DNA of 64,000 nt from Cycas panzhihuaensis (taxonomy: Eukaryota > Cycadophyta), in contig CM041465.1 in NCBI GenBank assembly GCA_023213395.1, forward strand, positions 167,655,741-167,719,740, in the 5' to 3' direction. Shown here one piece after another: positions 21,626-34,132 of this stretch. Both the position numbers and the translations under genes were made by a program. The notes under the pieces are model-generated. The model was given only the letters and a program-made list of their open reading frames with translations. It searched no databases and had not been told where the DNA came from. Every line of letters begins with the position of its first letter. Within the stretch, counting starts at the first letter, position 1.

Positions 21626-22135
21626 TTGCTAGGTCCTCCTACCCTTGCGCCATTTATCTGGCGATTTGTTGTGCGTTGCCTTCATCACCCGTCGACTGCT
21701 TGGATTTTTGTCTCGTCGATGTCGGTCTGCATCTTTACCGACGGCGAAAGCCGCGGTAATCCTGGACCTTCTGCCGCTGCATGGATCCTCCGCAGCCCTT
21801 CTGGACATGACCTCCTCCGCTCTGGGATTTTCCTCCCAGAGGCTACCAACAACGAAGCCGAGTATCAAGTGTATCGAAGCCCCTTCGATGTTCTCCGTTT
21901 CCATCACGGGTCCATTATTCTATTCTGCGACTCTCAGGTTGTGGTGTCCCATCTCACTCAGGTTTACCAGGTGCGATGCCCTCACTTGAGGACTCTTGCT
22001 TCGCCGCGGATCTCTCTGGCTCGCTTTTCTTCTGTGGATATCCAGCATATCCCTCGGGCTCTCAACGCTGAGGCAGATAGCCTTGTTCGCCTCATCCTTG
22101 AGCGCCGCCTTGCCCTTCTTGCTGACCGTCCCTGA
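21626..22135 (+). CDS. RNase H domain protein near the gypsy 3' end
   Basis: Open frame of 169 residues. The RNase H fold starts at about residue 32 (second possible ATG at 21719): CIFTDGESRGNPGPSAAAW (first Asp), then ATNNEAEYQVY (Glu), FCDSQVVVSHL (second Asp), and DIQHIPRALNAEADSL (last Asp with the preceding HIPR..N.EAD). All four catalytic carboxylates are present. The type is the archaeal/plant-like RNase H acquired by Tat-lineage gypsy elements. It would degrade RNA in RNA-DNA hybrids. Its place 3' of integrase and of the antisense gene is unusual: in Tat elements I know it lies before integrase. Confidence 0.75.
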   Translation: MLGPPTLAPFIWRFVVRCLHHPSTAWIFVSSMSVCIFTDGESRGNPGPSAAAWILRSPSGHDLLRSGIFLPEATNNEAEYQVYRSPFDVLRFHHGSIILFCDSQVVVSHLTQVYQVRCPHLRTLASPRISLARFSSVDIQHIPRALNAEADSLVRLILERRLALLADRP

Positions 22136-22535
22136 GGTTTGCCTGGCCTTCCTGTCGCCCAAGCCTCAGGTCGTCCGTCACTCCGTTTTGCGATCCGCTC
22201 GCACCTCCGAAACCGGGTTACTAATGAGGTAAAACTATGGTACCCACTATTTGTTCTTTATTTAGCTATGCATGTTCCTTTGCATCCTTCGCGGTGGGGG
22301 CAGCCCCCTCACCTGTTTCATTCTCCCAGTCGGTTCCCAGGTGGCTCATAGGCAGCCCCTATGTCGTCTCCACCGCCGCTTTCGTATCTACGCGTCCCGC
22401 CACGACACTTGCCGGCACCCTTGCCTACTGTTATGATCTTGATTGTTATATCTATATACACATGTACTTTGTGAGTTGTGTTGCCGATTCGCCATCGCGT
22501 CATGCTTACGGCGTGAGGCTCACTGCCATAAGCGA
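22136..22535 (+). other. Spacer before the gypsy 3' LTR, no clear polypurine tract
   Basis: No gene seen. The bases just before the LTR (gaggctcactgccataagcga) are not purine-rich, so the normal plus-strand primer is either decayed or located elsewhere. A short AT stretch 'tatatctatatacacatg' is at about 22447. Confidence 0.4.
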
Positions 22536-25102
22536 TGTTCCCCGGCTTCCGGGAATGGACACGGAACAACCGACTCAGGTAAGTGCAGGTATGTCTCTTG
22601 CATCATCATCGCTTTCTTTTTTTAGATGTTTGCTCGTATGCCTGCATGTGCATGACTTTGCGGGCGGCCTTGTAGTCGCTCACACTTATTTTTAGCCTAT
22701 GACGACTATAGCAGGGGCACACTCCCAGCAAGTGTGGCACCACAGTGGCCGTATTACTTCGCATCGCCCTCCTCGCTCCTGGACCCACTAGGTTTGCGCC
22801 ACATCCGCCCGTGTGATGACTTGTCATCGTTTGGTCAACTCGCCACCCCACTCGAGCCCTATTTTTACTCCTTAGGACCCGTTTCGTTGGCTTGTTTGCT
22901 TAGGGTAGGTGTTTTAGGGTCGTGTCGACCTTTTTGGTCGCCTTTAACCCGGATGGTTGGTGGGCCCCATTTTGGCCACAGTTGCGTCTGGCCGTACTTT
23001 TCAGCGGTCTGCCGGAATATTCAGCGATGCGAATATTCGGCCGACTGGCTATCTCGACTTGTTTTTAAAATCCGGCGGTGGCAATTTCGCATTTATTGCG
23101 AAGCGCCCGCGTGGTTCGCCTTTTTCCCTTCGGTAGTGCCCTAATCGCACGCTTTAGGGTTTTCCTTTAATATTTAAACACATTTTGGCTCATTCTCTAA
23201 GGACTTTTGGCTCACTTTTGGAAGTTACTCTCGAGAAAACTCTCTCCTACTGCTCTGCTTTCTGCTTCTGCTGCTTGCTGTAGGACTGCACTCTTCATAC
23301 TGGCCTTGACTCTCCTTGGCTCGGCTGGGGCATTCTCTCAACCTCTCAAACGCCTTGGAGAGGGCTCCTTTGAAGCGGTTTCTAGCCGGTCTCTACCCGG
23401 GCAGTCCATGAGCTCTACGTTTGCAGGTGTTCCCCATCACACTTCATAGCAGGGCCTCAAACCTACTCTACTCCAGATCTGGGCTGTTTTTCCAGCCCTC
23501 CTTCATTGTCCTTTGGCTGAGGCAAGCCCCTTGCCTCTTCCTCCCAGGTACTCTTTACTTTTTGTTAAGTTCTTTGCAATATTCTTGCTCCAGCTCATTT
23601 GTTCATGTTTGTTGCTTGAAGTTTGGTCCTCTTTCCTTTGTGAGGCTAACTTTGTTTCACTTTCTCTTGCCTCTTGCTGCGTTTCTTTGTCCAAAGCGAT
23701 GGCGTGAGGGGTTGCATAGGCTTTGGGAGAGGAGCTGGGTGGATAACGTACCACCTTCCACGCTCCCGAAGTGGCTCCAAGCCCTCCAAAGCTTCCCTCT
23801 GCCCCATGTTGCTCTTGGCCATCTAAACAAGGGTTTAGAGACTCAGTGGGCTGAACCCAGTGACATCACGAGTTGCAGCGCTGATTTGGGACCCCTTGCT
23901 CAGGTTTGGGGATCATTCATAGTTCTCAACTGCTGTTCGTTGCTTCACCTTTGCTCCCCGGTCACCCGGTTTGCTCCCTATAGCATACCGGTGCCTTGCG
24001 AGTCTTGTTGGATTTTCCTCGCTCCTTTGTCGTAGCCATTTCCGGCCCTGATCTTCGACTTTCTCCTCGCTGCCTCGTGGCTTTCGGGGGGAGGCTTGGG
24101 CCTTGTATGCGGGAGGTAGGCCACTCCGAGGCTACCTTGTTGTCCCACTTCATTTAGAGTATTTTTTCCTTGATTTCCTCCTTGTTGGACTAACATTGAT
24201 GCATGCCTATTTGGATTCTGACTTATGTTGATATATACCTATTGTTAGACCTTGTGCGTTGCATGTTAGTGCCCTCCTTTGGGAGGAGGAAGATCTTTGT
24301 TGCTTGCGGTATTTGTGGCCTTACGGAGAATGTTGCGTCGGTTTCCCTATCGGTGGCGCTTCTTGCATGTGTTACAACTTACGTTATTTCATTTCCTAGT
24401 TAGCGTTTCCTTCTTCCTTTCGGTGTGCATTTATTTTCCGGGAAGGTAAAGGAAGCCCTCGCGTACCAGCCATTGCGCCTCACACGTGCGTCGCGTGGGC
24501 GGTTGAGTGTTCCTCGTGCGGGCTACATCACCTCGCACGCCCTTGGCCCAGGTACACATTTCCTCCTCTTGCGTACCCTTGTTCTTTTCCTTTTTTTTCT
24601 TCTTTAGTAATTAAGACATTGAAGATTGAAGGGAAAAGTACTTTGTATTTATTTGTTGCGTATTTACTTCATTGCATGCACCCCTTACTGTCCGTAGGAA
24701 AGGTTGTAGGAGCCTTCTTGATCCCTACTTCCCCTTCCTTCCCCCTAACCGCACGAGCACCTTGCCTCCCGCATCGTTCGTGTCCCCGGTTAGGTTGTGT
24801 AGGGTTGCTTTTGGCCTATCTCTCCTAGGTCCCTTCTCTCTCCCTTCTGGCCACCCAAGGGTGGGAGGGTCCTACTTTCGGGCCAACTCGGGTTCATCTT
24901 ACGTACCTTCGCCCCTTTATCCAAAGTGGGGAAGGGTTGCCCAACAGTGGCCACACTCCATTGCAGATCCCGAACTCGCGCTCCGGCGCACGGGGCGCTC
25001 TGCGTGGTAGTTGCTTGCCTTATAGGTTCCACCCCGGTTACCCCATCATTCTTTCTCCTTCGCACCTATTAGTCAGGTGGTTATCCCGTAGCAGCGCGTC
25101 CA
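22536..25102 (+). repeat. Gypsy element 3' LTR (2567 bp)
   Basis: Begins 'tgttccccggcttcc' and ends 'gcgtcca', immediately followed by the target duplicate gtaat. Long stretches are identical to the 5' LTR (for example about 125 bp around 23520-23645 against 12090-12210). Other places differ by clustered 1-10 base replacements and indels. Confidence 0.9.
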
Positions 25103-25812
25103 GTAATCAATCTTAATAAAGTACAATTTTCTATATTTGATGGCCATAGTTTTTCACAATGGCATAAGACAATGCAAAATTATTTTATTACAAATAATCT
25201 TTTGAGTTATTTATAAGATGAATATGATCTTAATATTAAAGAAAACTTTAAAAAGGATAATGAGGTCTTAGGGATACTATTTTGCACTATAGATGATAAT
25301 ATGTTTTCTAAAGTTTGTGAACTAACAACTTCCAAATCTATATAAGACATCTTAGTTTTTACTTATGGGGGAGATACCCTCAATAAATTTAATACTAATA
25401 TTATTGAGCATGCGAGATAGATACCAGAACAAGTGGATTGTAATGAAAAGACCAAGGAAAATTCAAGTCAAATGCATGACCATCTTATTATATAAAAACC
25501 TGATCCTCCATTTGAGGGGGAGAAATATGATGATATGATAGTCACTCACAATGCAAAGACTTCAAAAGACAAAGTTAAAGTTCTAATTAATAAAGTCAAA
25601 GTTGCAGCCAAACCTCCACATTTGAATCAAGCTTCATTTACTCGTAGATGTTTTGCACTACTCAATGGTGAAGACATACATATTACTAAAAGGATGAAGC
25701 AAGTTAATAAAGATTAAGTTAAGAGACAGATTTTTAAAATTTTTTTCAAGTAAAAATTTCACAAGTTTAAAGAGAAGACAAAGTTGTTTGTGATAACCAT
25801 TAACGGGGAGAA
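25103..25812 (+). pseudogene. T1 gag (main part) and polypurine tract
   Basis: Continues from the ATG at 11095. Readable: FDGHSFSQWHKTMQNYFI near 25175, NEVLGILFCTIDDNMFSKV near 25260, 'YGGDTLNKFN' near 25365, and an open Lys-rich C-terminal part at 25535-25717. Stops at 25214 and later break it. The gene ends about 100 bases before the 3' LTR, leaving no room for pol. The purine tract acggggagaa is at 25803-25812. It is clearly related to element D gag (29599-29913). Confidence 0.75.
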
Positions 25813-26199
25813 TGTTGGGGTTAATGATTATCACTTCACTCCCACCTTTCAACGATGAGTGTACACCCCACTCTCATCAATTTACATATGTAGGTGCTCA
25901 CATGTGAAGGTAAGTATAAGGTAAGGTTAAGTTGATTTGAGTTAAGTTATTTTGAGTTAAGTTTGTAATATTTTATTATTATTTAAATTTTAGAGGTTAA
26001 GGAGTTTCCCTCCTCCCCAAAATTATATATTTGGAGAGGTGTACAATCTTAGTGTCTTTAGACACTACCTACTTTTAGGCATTTATAATACTATCTCTCA
26101 AAGATGGATTGCATACAAAAGATTAAGCGTTTTATGCAACAATGTATTGATTATGTGTTTATGCTCTACCATGTTCTCCATCATATTATTTTTCCTACA
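25813..26199 (+). repeat. T1 3' LTR
   Basis: 387 bp, begins tgttgggg and ends 'tcctaca'. It matches 7512-7885, with an extra 'gtaggtgctcacat' segment. It is directly followed by 'taagaccaatgaagatgg', the resumed copia A2 coding sequence. Confidence 0.85.
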
Positions 26200-27245
26200 T
26201 AAGACCAATGAAGATGGGGAAAATACATTTGATCACTAGATGAGAGGTCAAAACCAAAGGCATTTCTTAGCAGAATTGAACCCTAATTATTTCAAGAGAC
26301 CCAAAGTCAATCTCCATGGAAGGTAGTGATGGATGTTGAAATAGATTTAATTAGCAAGAATTAGACATAGGAATTAGTAGAACTTCCTTCAAACAAATCT
26401 ATAGTTAATTGCAAATGGATATACAAAATTAAATAATGCACAAATAGAAATGTTGGAAAATATACGGCATGTTTAGTGGCAAAAAGATATACTCAAACAG
26501 TTGTAATTGAATTCAAAGAAACCTTCTCGCATGTGCCAAGTTGAATACAGTAAGGATTCTGATAGCACTTGCAGCACTACACAACTGGAAATTTTCCAAC
26601 TAGATATGAAAAGTGTTTTTCTAAATGGTAATCTTGAAGAAGATGTATACATGGCATAACTTGAAGGATATGTCAAGAAAGGAGAAGAATAATTAGTGTG
26701 CAAATTAAAAAATGCCTTGTACAGACTAAAGCAAGCTCCCCATGCATGATACACCAAATTGGATCAATATCTATGTAATAATGGTTTCTAGTGTTGCTGT
26801 TCAGATTCTAGCCTCTACATAAAGAAAAGAGATGAACAAATCACTATAATCGTTGTCTGCATAGACGATATGATGTTGACAAGAAATGATAACAAAATAA
26901 TTATTGAAACAAATGGACAGTTAGAATAAAAATTTGAAATGACTGATCTTGGTTCTCTCAATTACTATTCAAGATTGAGAGTAAGTCAACAAAAGGAATA
27001 CATCTCCATCTCACAAAGTAAATACATAAAAGATTTACTGGAAAAGTTTAGAATGACATATTGTAATCCTTGTGCTACACCCGTGGAGATTAACTGCAAC
27101 CTAGTACCTAACGAAAAGGATTAGACAATTGATGTTACTTTGTATAGACAGTTGATTGGAAGTCTGGTCTATCTCATGGCTACCAGTCCTGATATATCTT
27201 ATTCCGTTATATTACTTTCCAGATACATGCAAGAACCTATAGTTA
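26200..27245 (+). pseudogene. Copia A2 reverse transcriptase (right part)
   Basis: Continues copia A2 after the T1 insertion: linker TNEDGENTFDH, then RT with VCKLKNALYRLKQAPHA near 26698, the active-site box CIDD at 26858-26869 (usual YVDD) in VVCIDDMMLT, LGSLNYYSRLRVSQ near 26950 and YISISQSKYIKDLLEKFRMT near 26999. At 27170-27235 LIGSLVYLMATSPDISYSV and LSRYMQEP are readable. RNase H is missing: similarity stops near 27245. Several stops and at least one frameshift. Confidence 0.8.
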
Positions 27246-27540
27246 GTGACTTAGCCCTTTTTTTAAATGGTTGAAGATCGCATGGGGGTCAAATAAGACC
27301 AAGGGGAGCTAAAGAAGGAAAGGGGATAACCCAAAAAACGTATGTTCAGATATCATAACTTATTAAATTTAATTTAATTAAGTTAAACCTTTATAAAACA
27401 TGAAATATTCCTCAACAAAGAAACTTACGTGAATGCAAATGGAATAGAATGACTGAAACATAAATAAATTGATCAATAAAATCATCGAATATATTACAGC
27501 TGAACGTGAATGGATCACAATAATATTGAATGAAATGCTT
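27246..27540. other. Unassigned sequence between copia A2 and the TA tract
   Basis: AT-rich. There is a purine-rich stretch 'ccaaggggagctaaagaagg' near 27299 and 'aatttaatttaattaag' near 27366. No gene or repeat end seen. Confidence 0.4.
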
Positions 27541-28573
<1,033 letters not shown>

Positions 28574-28629
28574 TATAGGGAAAATACACCTATATATATA
28601 CACATAAACGTGAAGCGTAGGGCGTTAAA

Positions 28630-29144
28630 TGTTAGAAATAATGTTTACAGGACTATGCTCTGATACCAAATGTAGGAAGTAGAATGTAGCTCCAAGTGCT
28701 CTAATACCAAATGAAGGAAAAATATACTTACACAAGGAGAATAGGGTAGAAGATATAATAAACTTCAATATATTCAAAATAACAATATTGCATCAAATAT
28801 TCAATACAAATCTATGTAACAATATAGCAATGTAGATCGATGTTGTACAAAGAACTATGAGAGCATGATAGCATTGTCTTCAATCCATTGTTGTTGAGAG
28901 CATGACAAATATCCTCAAAGGAGGTGGTATTTAAAGACACCAGGGTTGTACACCCCATAATATAAATAGTTTTGGGGGAGGAGAGAAACTCCTCAACCCT
29001 TGAATTCAAATTAACAATAAAATAATGTAACTTAACTCAAATTAACATTAACTTACCTTGACATGTTGAGCATCACCTGTCTAAATTGAGGTGCACAATC
29101 CTGGTAGGTAAGAGAGAGTTGAGTGATAACATTACACTCCAACA
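28630..29144 (-). repeat. Element D 3' LTR
   Basis: 515 bp, TG..CA ends ('tgttagaaataatg' to 'ctccaaca' on the + strand). It contains two primer-binding-site copies (reverse complement) at 28657-28668 and 28698-28709, inside the LTR rather than next to it. The segment 'ttgaggagtttctctcctcc' (minus strand, near 28995) is shared with the T1 LTR. Confidence 0.85.
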
Positions 29145-29913
29145 TTCTCCCCTTTAATGTCATCACGAACACTTGTATCTTTTCCTTGAACTAATGAAAC
29201 TTGTACTTGAAAAAAACTTTGAAATTCTAATCTTGATCTTTATTAACTCTTCTCACCCTTATAGCCACATGTGTCTCTTTATCATTGAATGATGTAGAAA
29301 GACTATAAGTAGATGAAACTTAATTCAAATATAAATGAATAGCTATAATTTTAACTTTATCAACTAGAACATTAAGAAGGCTTTGAACTTGAACTTTTGT
29401 AATCTTTATGCTCTGAACAACTGTCATATCATCAGGTTCATTCTTTATCATATCATTAAATTCATTCTTCCTTATGTCATAAAATTCATCTTCATTCTCC
29501 CCCTCAAATGGAGGATCAAATCATTGTGCAACAAGGCGGTCATGCATTTGATCTGAATCTTCATTAGTTTTGTCATCATGTTCAACTTGTTCTGTTACCT
29601 ATCTCACATGCTCATCAAAAAATTTATTAAATACATTGCGGGTATCTCCCCCATAAATGGAAGTCAATAAATCCCAAACAAACTTAGATGTTGTCAAATC
29701 ACATACCTTTGAAAAAATTTCATCATTCATAGTACAAAACAATAAACCTAATGCTTCATTATCCTTTTGAATATATTCTTTAATGCTAACATCATAATCA
29801 TGTTGCAAATATTTCCACAAATAATATTCAATAAAATAGTTTCTCATAGTGTTATGCCATTGTGCAGAGTTTTGGCCATCAAAAATAGGGAATTGAGTCA
29901 TTTTATCAAACAA
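29145..29913 (-). pseudogene. Element D gag
   Basis: The start ATG is at 29911-29913. The first 104 residues are open: MTQFPIFDGQNSAQWHNTM, DNEALGLLFCTMNDEIFSKV, KFVWDLLTSIYGGDTRN. This is a copia-type gag core (UBN2-like). After a stop at about 29600 the frame continues to the Lys/Arg-rich tail near 29230, then the purine tract aaaggggagaa (29145-29156, minus strand) and the LTR. No zinc knuckle is seen. Gag alone would package RNA in trans with another element's enzymes. Confidence 0.8.
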
Positions 29914-31479
29914 ATTTAGTATGTAAAATGAATATGCTTGAACAAGTTAAAATATCAATAAATAAATGAAGATATATGATTTCAAATTCCCTTTAGAAAG
30001 TCAATCAACTAGGCATAATAAGGAAATAATCTTTTTTTTTAAATGATAAAAGAACTTTTTAATATATGTACGCCTTTCAAATAAACTTTGAGATAAAGTG
30101 AATATAAGAGCACATATAAAGATATTTTATCTTGATAATAATATAAAATTCTAAAAATAAAATATATAAAAGTATTTTTCACTTTGAAAAAATAACAATA
30201 TATAGAAATTTTTAATAAAAAATTAATATGCTCCTTAAAAGAAGGTTTAAATAAGAACCTTAGGTTTGAGGGATTCAAAAGTAAATTAAATGATATCAGA
30301 ATAATATAAAACTTTATGAGTATAAAGATAAACAAAATGTGAACCCAATGGCCAGATTGCGAAAACGGGTTCCCAGAAATCAAGTTTATTGAATCAAATG
30401 TACAGGCCTCATTTTGAGGCTAAACAGGAGTAGGGGGTCAAAATGCTAACAAAATACTTATAGAATGTTGTAAGGTGATTAAATATTGTTTATAAAATTG
30501 TTTAATATACTTTTAATTGAAAATTTTTGAAAAAATATATTAAAAAATATATAAAAATAGTAGATTTGAGGTAATAAAGTATTTCTACTTTGAATGATTT
30601 GAAAATCAAGAAAAATATATCAAAATGTATAAAAAAAAAAACTATGTAAAATCGAAGAGAATTTAGTCAGATTCCCAACGAAGCTGACAAAATTAAAATC
30701 TGATATAAAATAAAAAAGTTATGGCAAAAATGGTAACAGGTGTCTTTATGTAAAATGTTAAGAAACAGACTAAAAACAACTAAATTCTCGCTTTTAGCGA
30801 TTAAAATACTAATGAAAATAAATTTTAAAAATTAAAATAAGAAGTGGGTATTGAATTTTATAGAATGTAGATCGCTATAGAAGAAATATGGATAGAAAAT
30901 AATTTACCAGTAATAAATTACAGTCGGTTCTAAAAGTGATTTTGTTAAAAGTGTGAAAAATGCTGAAAATTTGAATGTTTGACGTTAAAATGGGCGAAAC
31001 ATGATCAAATCGGCACCAAATTGGTCATATGACTAGTCAAAATTGGTGTACAGAAAATTTCTGATCTAATGGAACTAGTTTCGTTTAAAACTGATGCTTC
31101 AAAAAAGAGTTATGGCAAAAAAAATACCAATAACCCTATAAAAAATAAAAAAAAAATTAAAAATAAAAAAATAAAAAGTTGTATAAAAAATGAAATCGTT
31201 GCGTTTTAAAGTGACTAATGGTCACGTGATAGTAAAATGAGACTAGGGGCTGAAAGTGAAAGGGGATTAAGCCCTCTATACCCTAGATTTGAAAAATTAT
31301 ACAATAAATTTTAATTTTTTTTTAAACCTTATATTAAAACTGTATAAAAAAAATAAAATTGGCTGCCAAAATTAATGGCTATGCTAATGGAAACGCCGGC
31401 TGCCAAAATTAACAAAAACGAATATTAATAACTATGCCGTCAGAAAACGTTTAAACGAATAATATATAATATAAAAGGG
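29914..31479 (-). other. AT-rich leader of element D
   Basis: No gene. The minus-strand sequence shares words with the T1 leader, for instance 'ttttgactagtcatat' (31028-31043 inverted). A-runs and 'aaaatataaaa' are common; open frames here (30039-30383) look accidental. Confidence 0.6.
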
Positions 31480-33030
31480 CGTTGTTATTAAAGGTAAGGC
31501 ATCGAAATTGAAGGAGTTGAAATGCTCTTAACGCAATAGACGTAGACGCTGTTAATGCGTTAATGCTGCCAATGAATGACTAATGGCGCTGCTGTCAATG
31601 ATGTTATTAATGTGCCAGACGTGGAGTCAACTGATGAAGAGTATAGCCGTTGTATCAACGCGAGACGCCAAACGCAATACACGAGATGAATACACTAGCT
31701 GCACGGTTATTAATAAGTGTTGTGTCAATGATGTGCCAAAAAATGTAGCACTATGTATTAAATTAAATGATTAAAGTGCAAAGGCCGATGCTGCATTATT
31801 AAATGATGAAGCCGTGTACCGCTAAAATGCGCGCCAAAGTGTTGGAAAGGCGCTGTTAATGTACCACTGAAATGCATGCCAAAGTCTTTGGAAAAGTACA
31901 TTAATCTTTCTTTGCATAAGGTACAATTGCAGAGGGCTAGAGAATGGTGGAGTTGAAGAATGAAAAGCAAGTACATAGATGGCTGGCGATGAGTGGGAGA
32001 CAAGGCGATCACTGCTTCCGTTAGAGTTATCTCAATTACAGTTATCCAATTTCAGAGATTCCCAATTACAGCATAGTTGAATCGATAAATGGTTCGAACA
32101 GCAATGGTGTTGTAGTATAGTGTCTGAGAATGTTGGACGGTGGATTGCAGGGCCATCGGGGTATCAGAATATTTAACAAAGCAAACGGTGAAGTGGGCTT
32201 GGTAAAGGAGGCAAACCCACACGTAGTAGGCTCTTAGTCTCTTCGACAAGGATGGTGATGGCTATATTAATGGTGATGGAGAATGCAACTGTGGGAAGAA
32301 ATGAGAAAGAAGAACCAATTTACAACCAGATATACAGACATACAATGTTCAACTTGTTCGTTCTGGTAGAATCATTGTTTACTATACGTAAACAAATAAT
32401 ACCAAATGATGACCGTGTTAACAGTTACCAAATATCATATTCAACACGATAACTTTTAAAAAGGAATATATTTTGCCAAGGCTCTCTACATTCACTAATT
32501 GACGAGATATCAAATGGGATGTTTGCTTTGTGATTTGTCTCTTATTTGATCTGCCTTTATCTCTGGTTTCTATTCATAGGCTTTACATTTGTGAGAGTAT
32601 CAATCTATCTATATATGCTTTGAATCTTTGGCCTATCTAGTGTGTGCCGTTAGCCAAGATAGCCCAAAGGAGGCATCGTGAGCCTATGCACAGGAAATGT
32701 TCCAGCAAATGTGGTGACTTTTCTGGAGAGGTAGAGCAAGCATGAATACTGCAAGATTTATCAGAATGTGAACAACACTGGGATTACATAAAGTACAATT
32801 TATTTAACATAGAAATCCTTGGGACACGGATTCAACCAAAAAACTCCATGAGATCAAACTTGGTGATGGGAAATAACTAGAATTGAAAGAAATTCTAAAG
32901 GAAACATTAAAATAGGATAACCTATTATCTGGGTAACTCACCCAATCACTGGGAAGAGGAGACTTCTATGTAACTCCAGCTTCAGCTCCAACTGAGGCTA
33001 ATGCTGAGGCTTGTTTTTTTGTGTAAGAAA
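31480..33030. other. GC-richer block in the leader of element D, possible captured sequence
   Basis: Base composition differs from both sides. A pair of related segments, 'gcgccaaagtgttgg' (31830) and 'catgccaaagtctttgg' (31874), suggests internal duplication. At 32640-33020 the + strand has short coding-like runs (for example GRGDFYVTPASAPTEANAEA near 32955). I recognise no gene family. T1 has a comparable but different block at 8.05-9.3 kb. Confidence 0.35.
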
Positions 33031-34132
33031 AAGATGAAAGAATAATAATGGATAGAATATTTCAAAGAAAAAAACATATATTTGTACAATACAAATATGG
33101 ATCTATAAATCTCTTATGCTTTTGTATATTCAGTTTACTTACTCAGATATCCCAAATAAACTAAATTTTTTTAATATATTCATAAAAAATAACCAGATGT
33201 GTAAATATATCCACGAAAAATACATCAAATATATGAAATATATGTATATATTTGAAAAAAAACTCTCAAGGAACAGTAGTGATTTGCAGACTTGTAGCAG
33301 GTTAACCCTTACATATGAGATCTTCAAACTTTCAAGTGTATTCCTCAACAGATAGATCTACTGCATATACTTCTTCGGATGGCTGAAAATGCCCCAAAAA
33401 TTGTAAATATGCAACTCCTATCTTTTGTAGATTGAAATATAGCTTATAGCTGAAAAAAAACTTTTATGAATCTGCACAAATCTGTAAAATAACACTGAAT
33501 ATACTCATTATATCATTAAAAATAACTCAATAATGAGTGAATCTATTGAAAAATATAATAAATCTGTTAAAAAAACTTGTAGAAAATATTACCAAATGAT
33601 AAAAAATCTCAGATCTGAAGTGAGACCCAATAGATCTGCAAAAATATTATGTAAATGTTGTAGATCTTTGAAGAAAACTTGATAACTTTTGTATGCAACT
33701 GATGCTCTTTTGTAAATCTGTGAAAAATATCAAACAAGTAGACAAAAAACTTGTAAACTGTCAAAATATATGATAAATCTGTAGATCTGAAGAGAAAATA
33801 ACTCAAATATGAGAATAAAAACTTGAATGTATATAACTTACTGCTAAAAATCCTACGTAGATCTGTATAAATCTAAAAATAGATCTAAAAAATATTAGTT
33901 AAACCAGAAATATAGCTTAATAATAATCAAAATATGCTAAAATAATATATAAAATTTACTTAAAATTTTTAAAAAATAAATATAGCTAATATATCTTTCT
34001 TGTAAGAAAAATCTGCTATAGAATGCCAGTAAATCCTGTTGCTCATATTCAAAACTTCAATAGGCTAGCAATCGCCTGCTCTAATACTATATGTTGGAAA
34101 TAATGTTTGTAGGACTATGCTATGATACCAAA
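33031..34132 (-). promoter_or_regulatory. Element D leader start and tandem primer-binding sites
   Basis: AT-rich leader with repeated 'agatctgtaaaaat'-like words (33590-33900), then primer-binding-site copies (reverse complement of tggtatcagagc) at 34078-34089 (diverged) and 34119-34130 (next to the LTR). Two further copies at 34160-34171 and 34201-34212 lie inside the adjacent LTR. All four are separated by 'atgttggaaataatgttt' or 'atgtaggaagtaaaatg' linkers. Confidence 0.7.

Larger units (their letters stand above)
11103..25102 (+). mobile_element. Ty3/gypsy LTR retrotransposon, Tat-like deletion derivative with antisense gene
   Basis: LTRs at 11103-13626 and 22536-25102 flank a GC-richer interior. 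The exact 5-bp target duplication gtaat lies at 11098-11102 and 25103-25107. The total is 14,000 bp. Interior order: gag (+), protease (+), RT start fused to integrase C-terminus (+), antisense plant-mobile-domain gene (-), RNase H (+). Most of RT, its RNase H and the integrase core are missing, so the copy is non-autonomous. Very long LTRs, an antisense extra gene and an archaeal-like RNase H all point to the Tat lineage (inference). Confidence 0.85.
7512..26199 (+). mobile_element. Gag-only LTR retrotransposon T1 (interrupted by gypsy element)
   Basis: The LTRs are 7512-7885 and 25813-26199. A tRNA-Met primer-binding site follows the left LTR, and a purine tract (25803-25812) precedes the right one. 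The only element-derived protein is gag, which ends just before the right LTR, so this is a non-autonomous TR-GAG/LARD-like element with no pol. Without the 14-kb gypsy insertion at 11103-25102 it would be about 4.7 kb. The flanks share 'taa' (7509-7511 and 26200-26202), a partly eroded target duplication. Host sequence seems captured in its leader. Confidence 0.85.
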
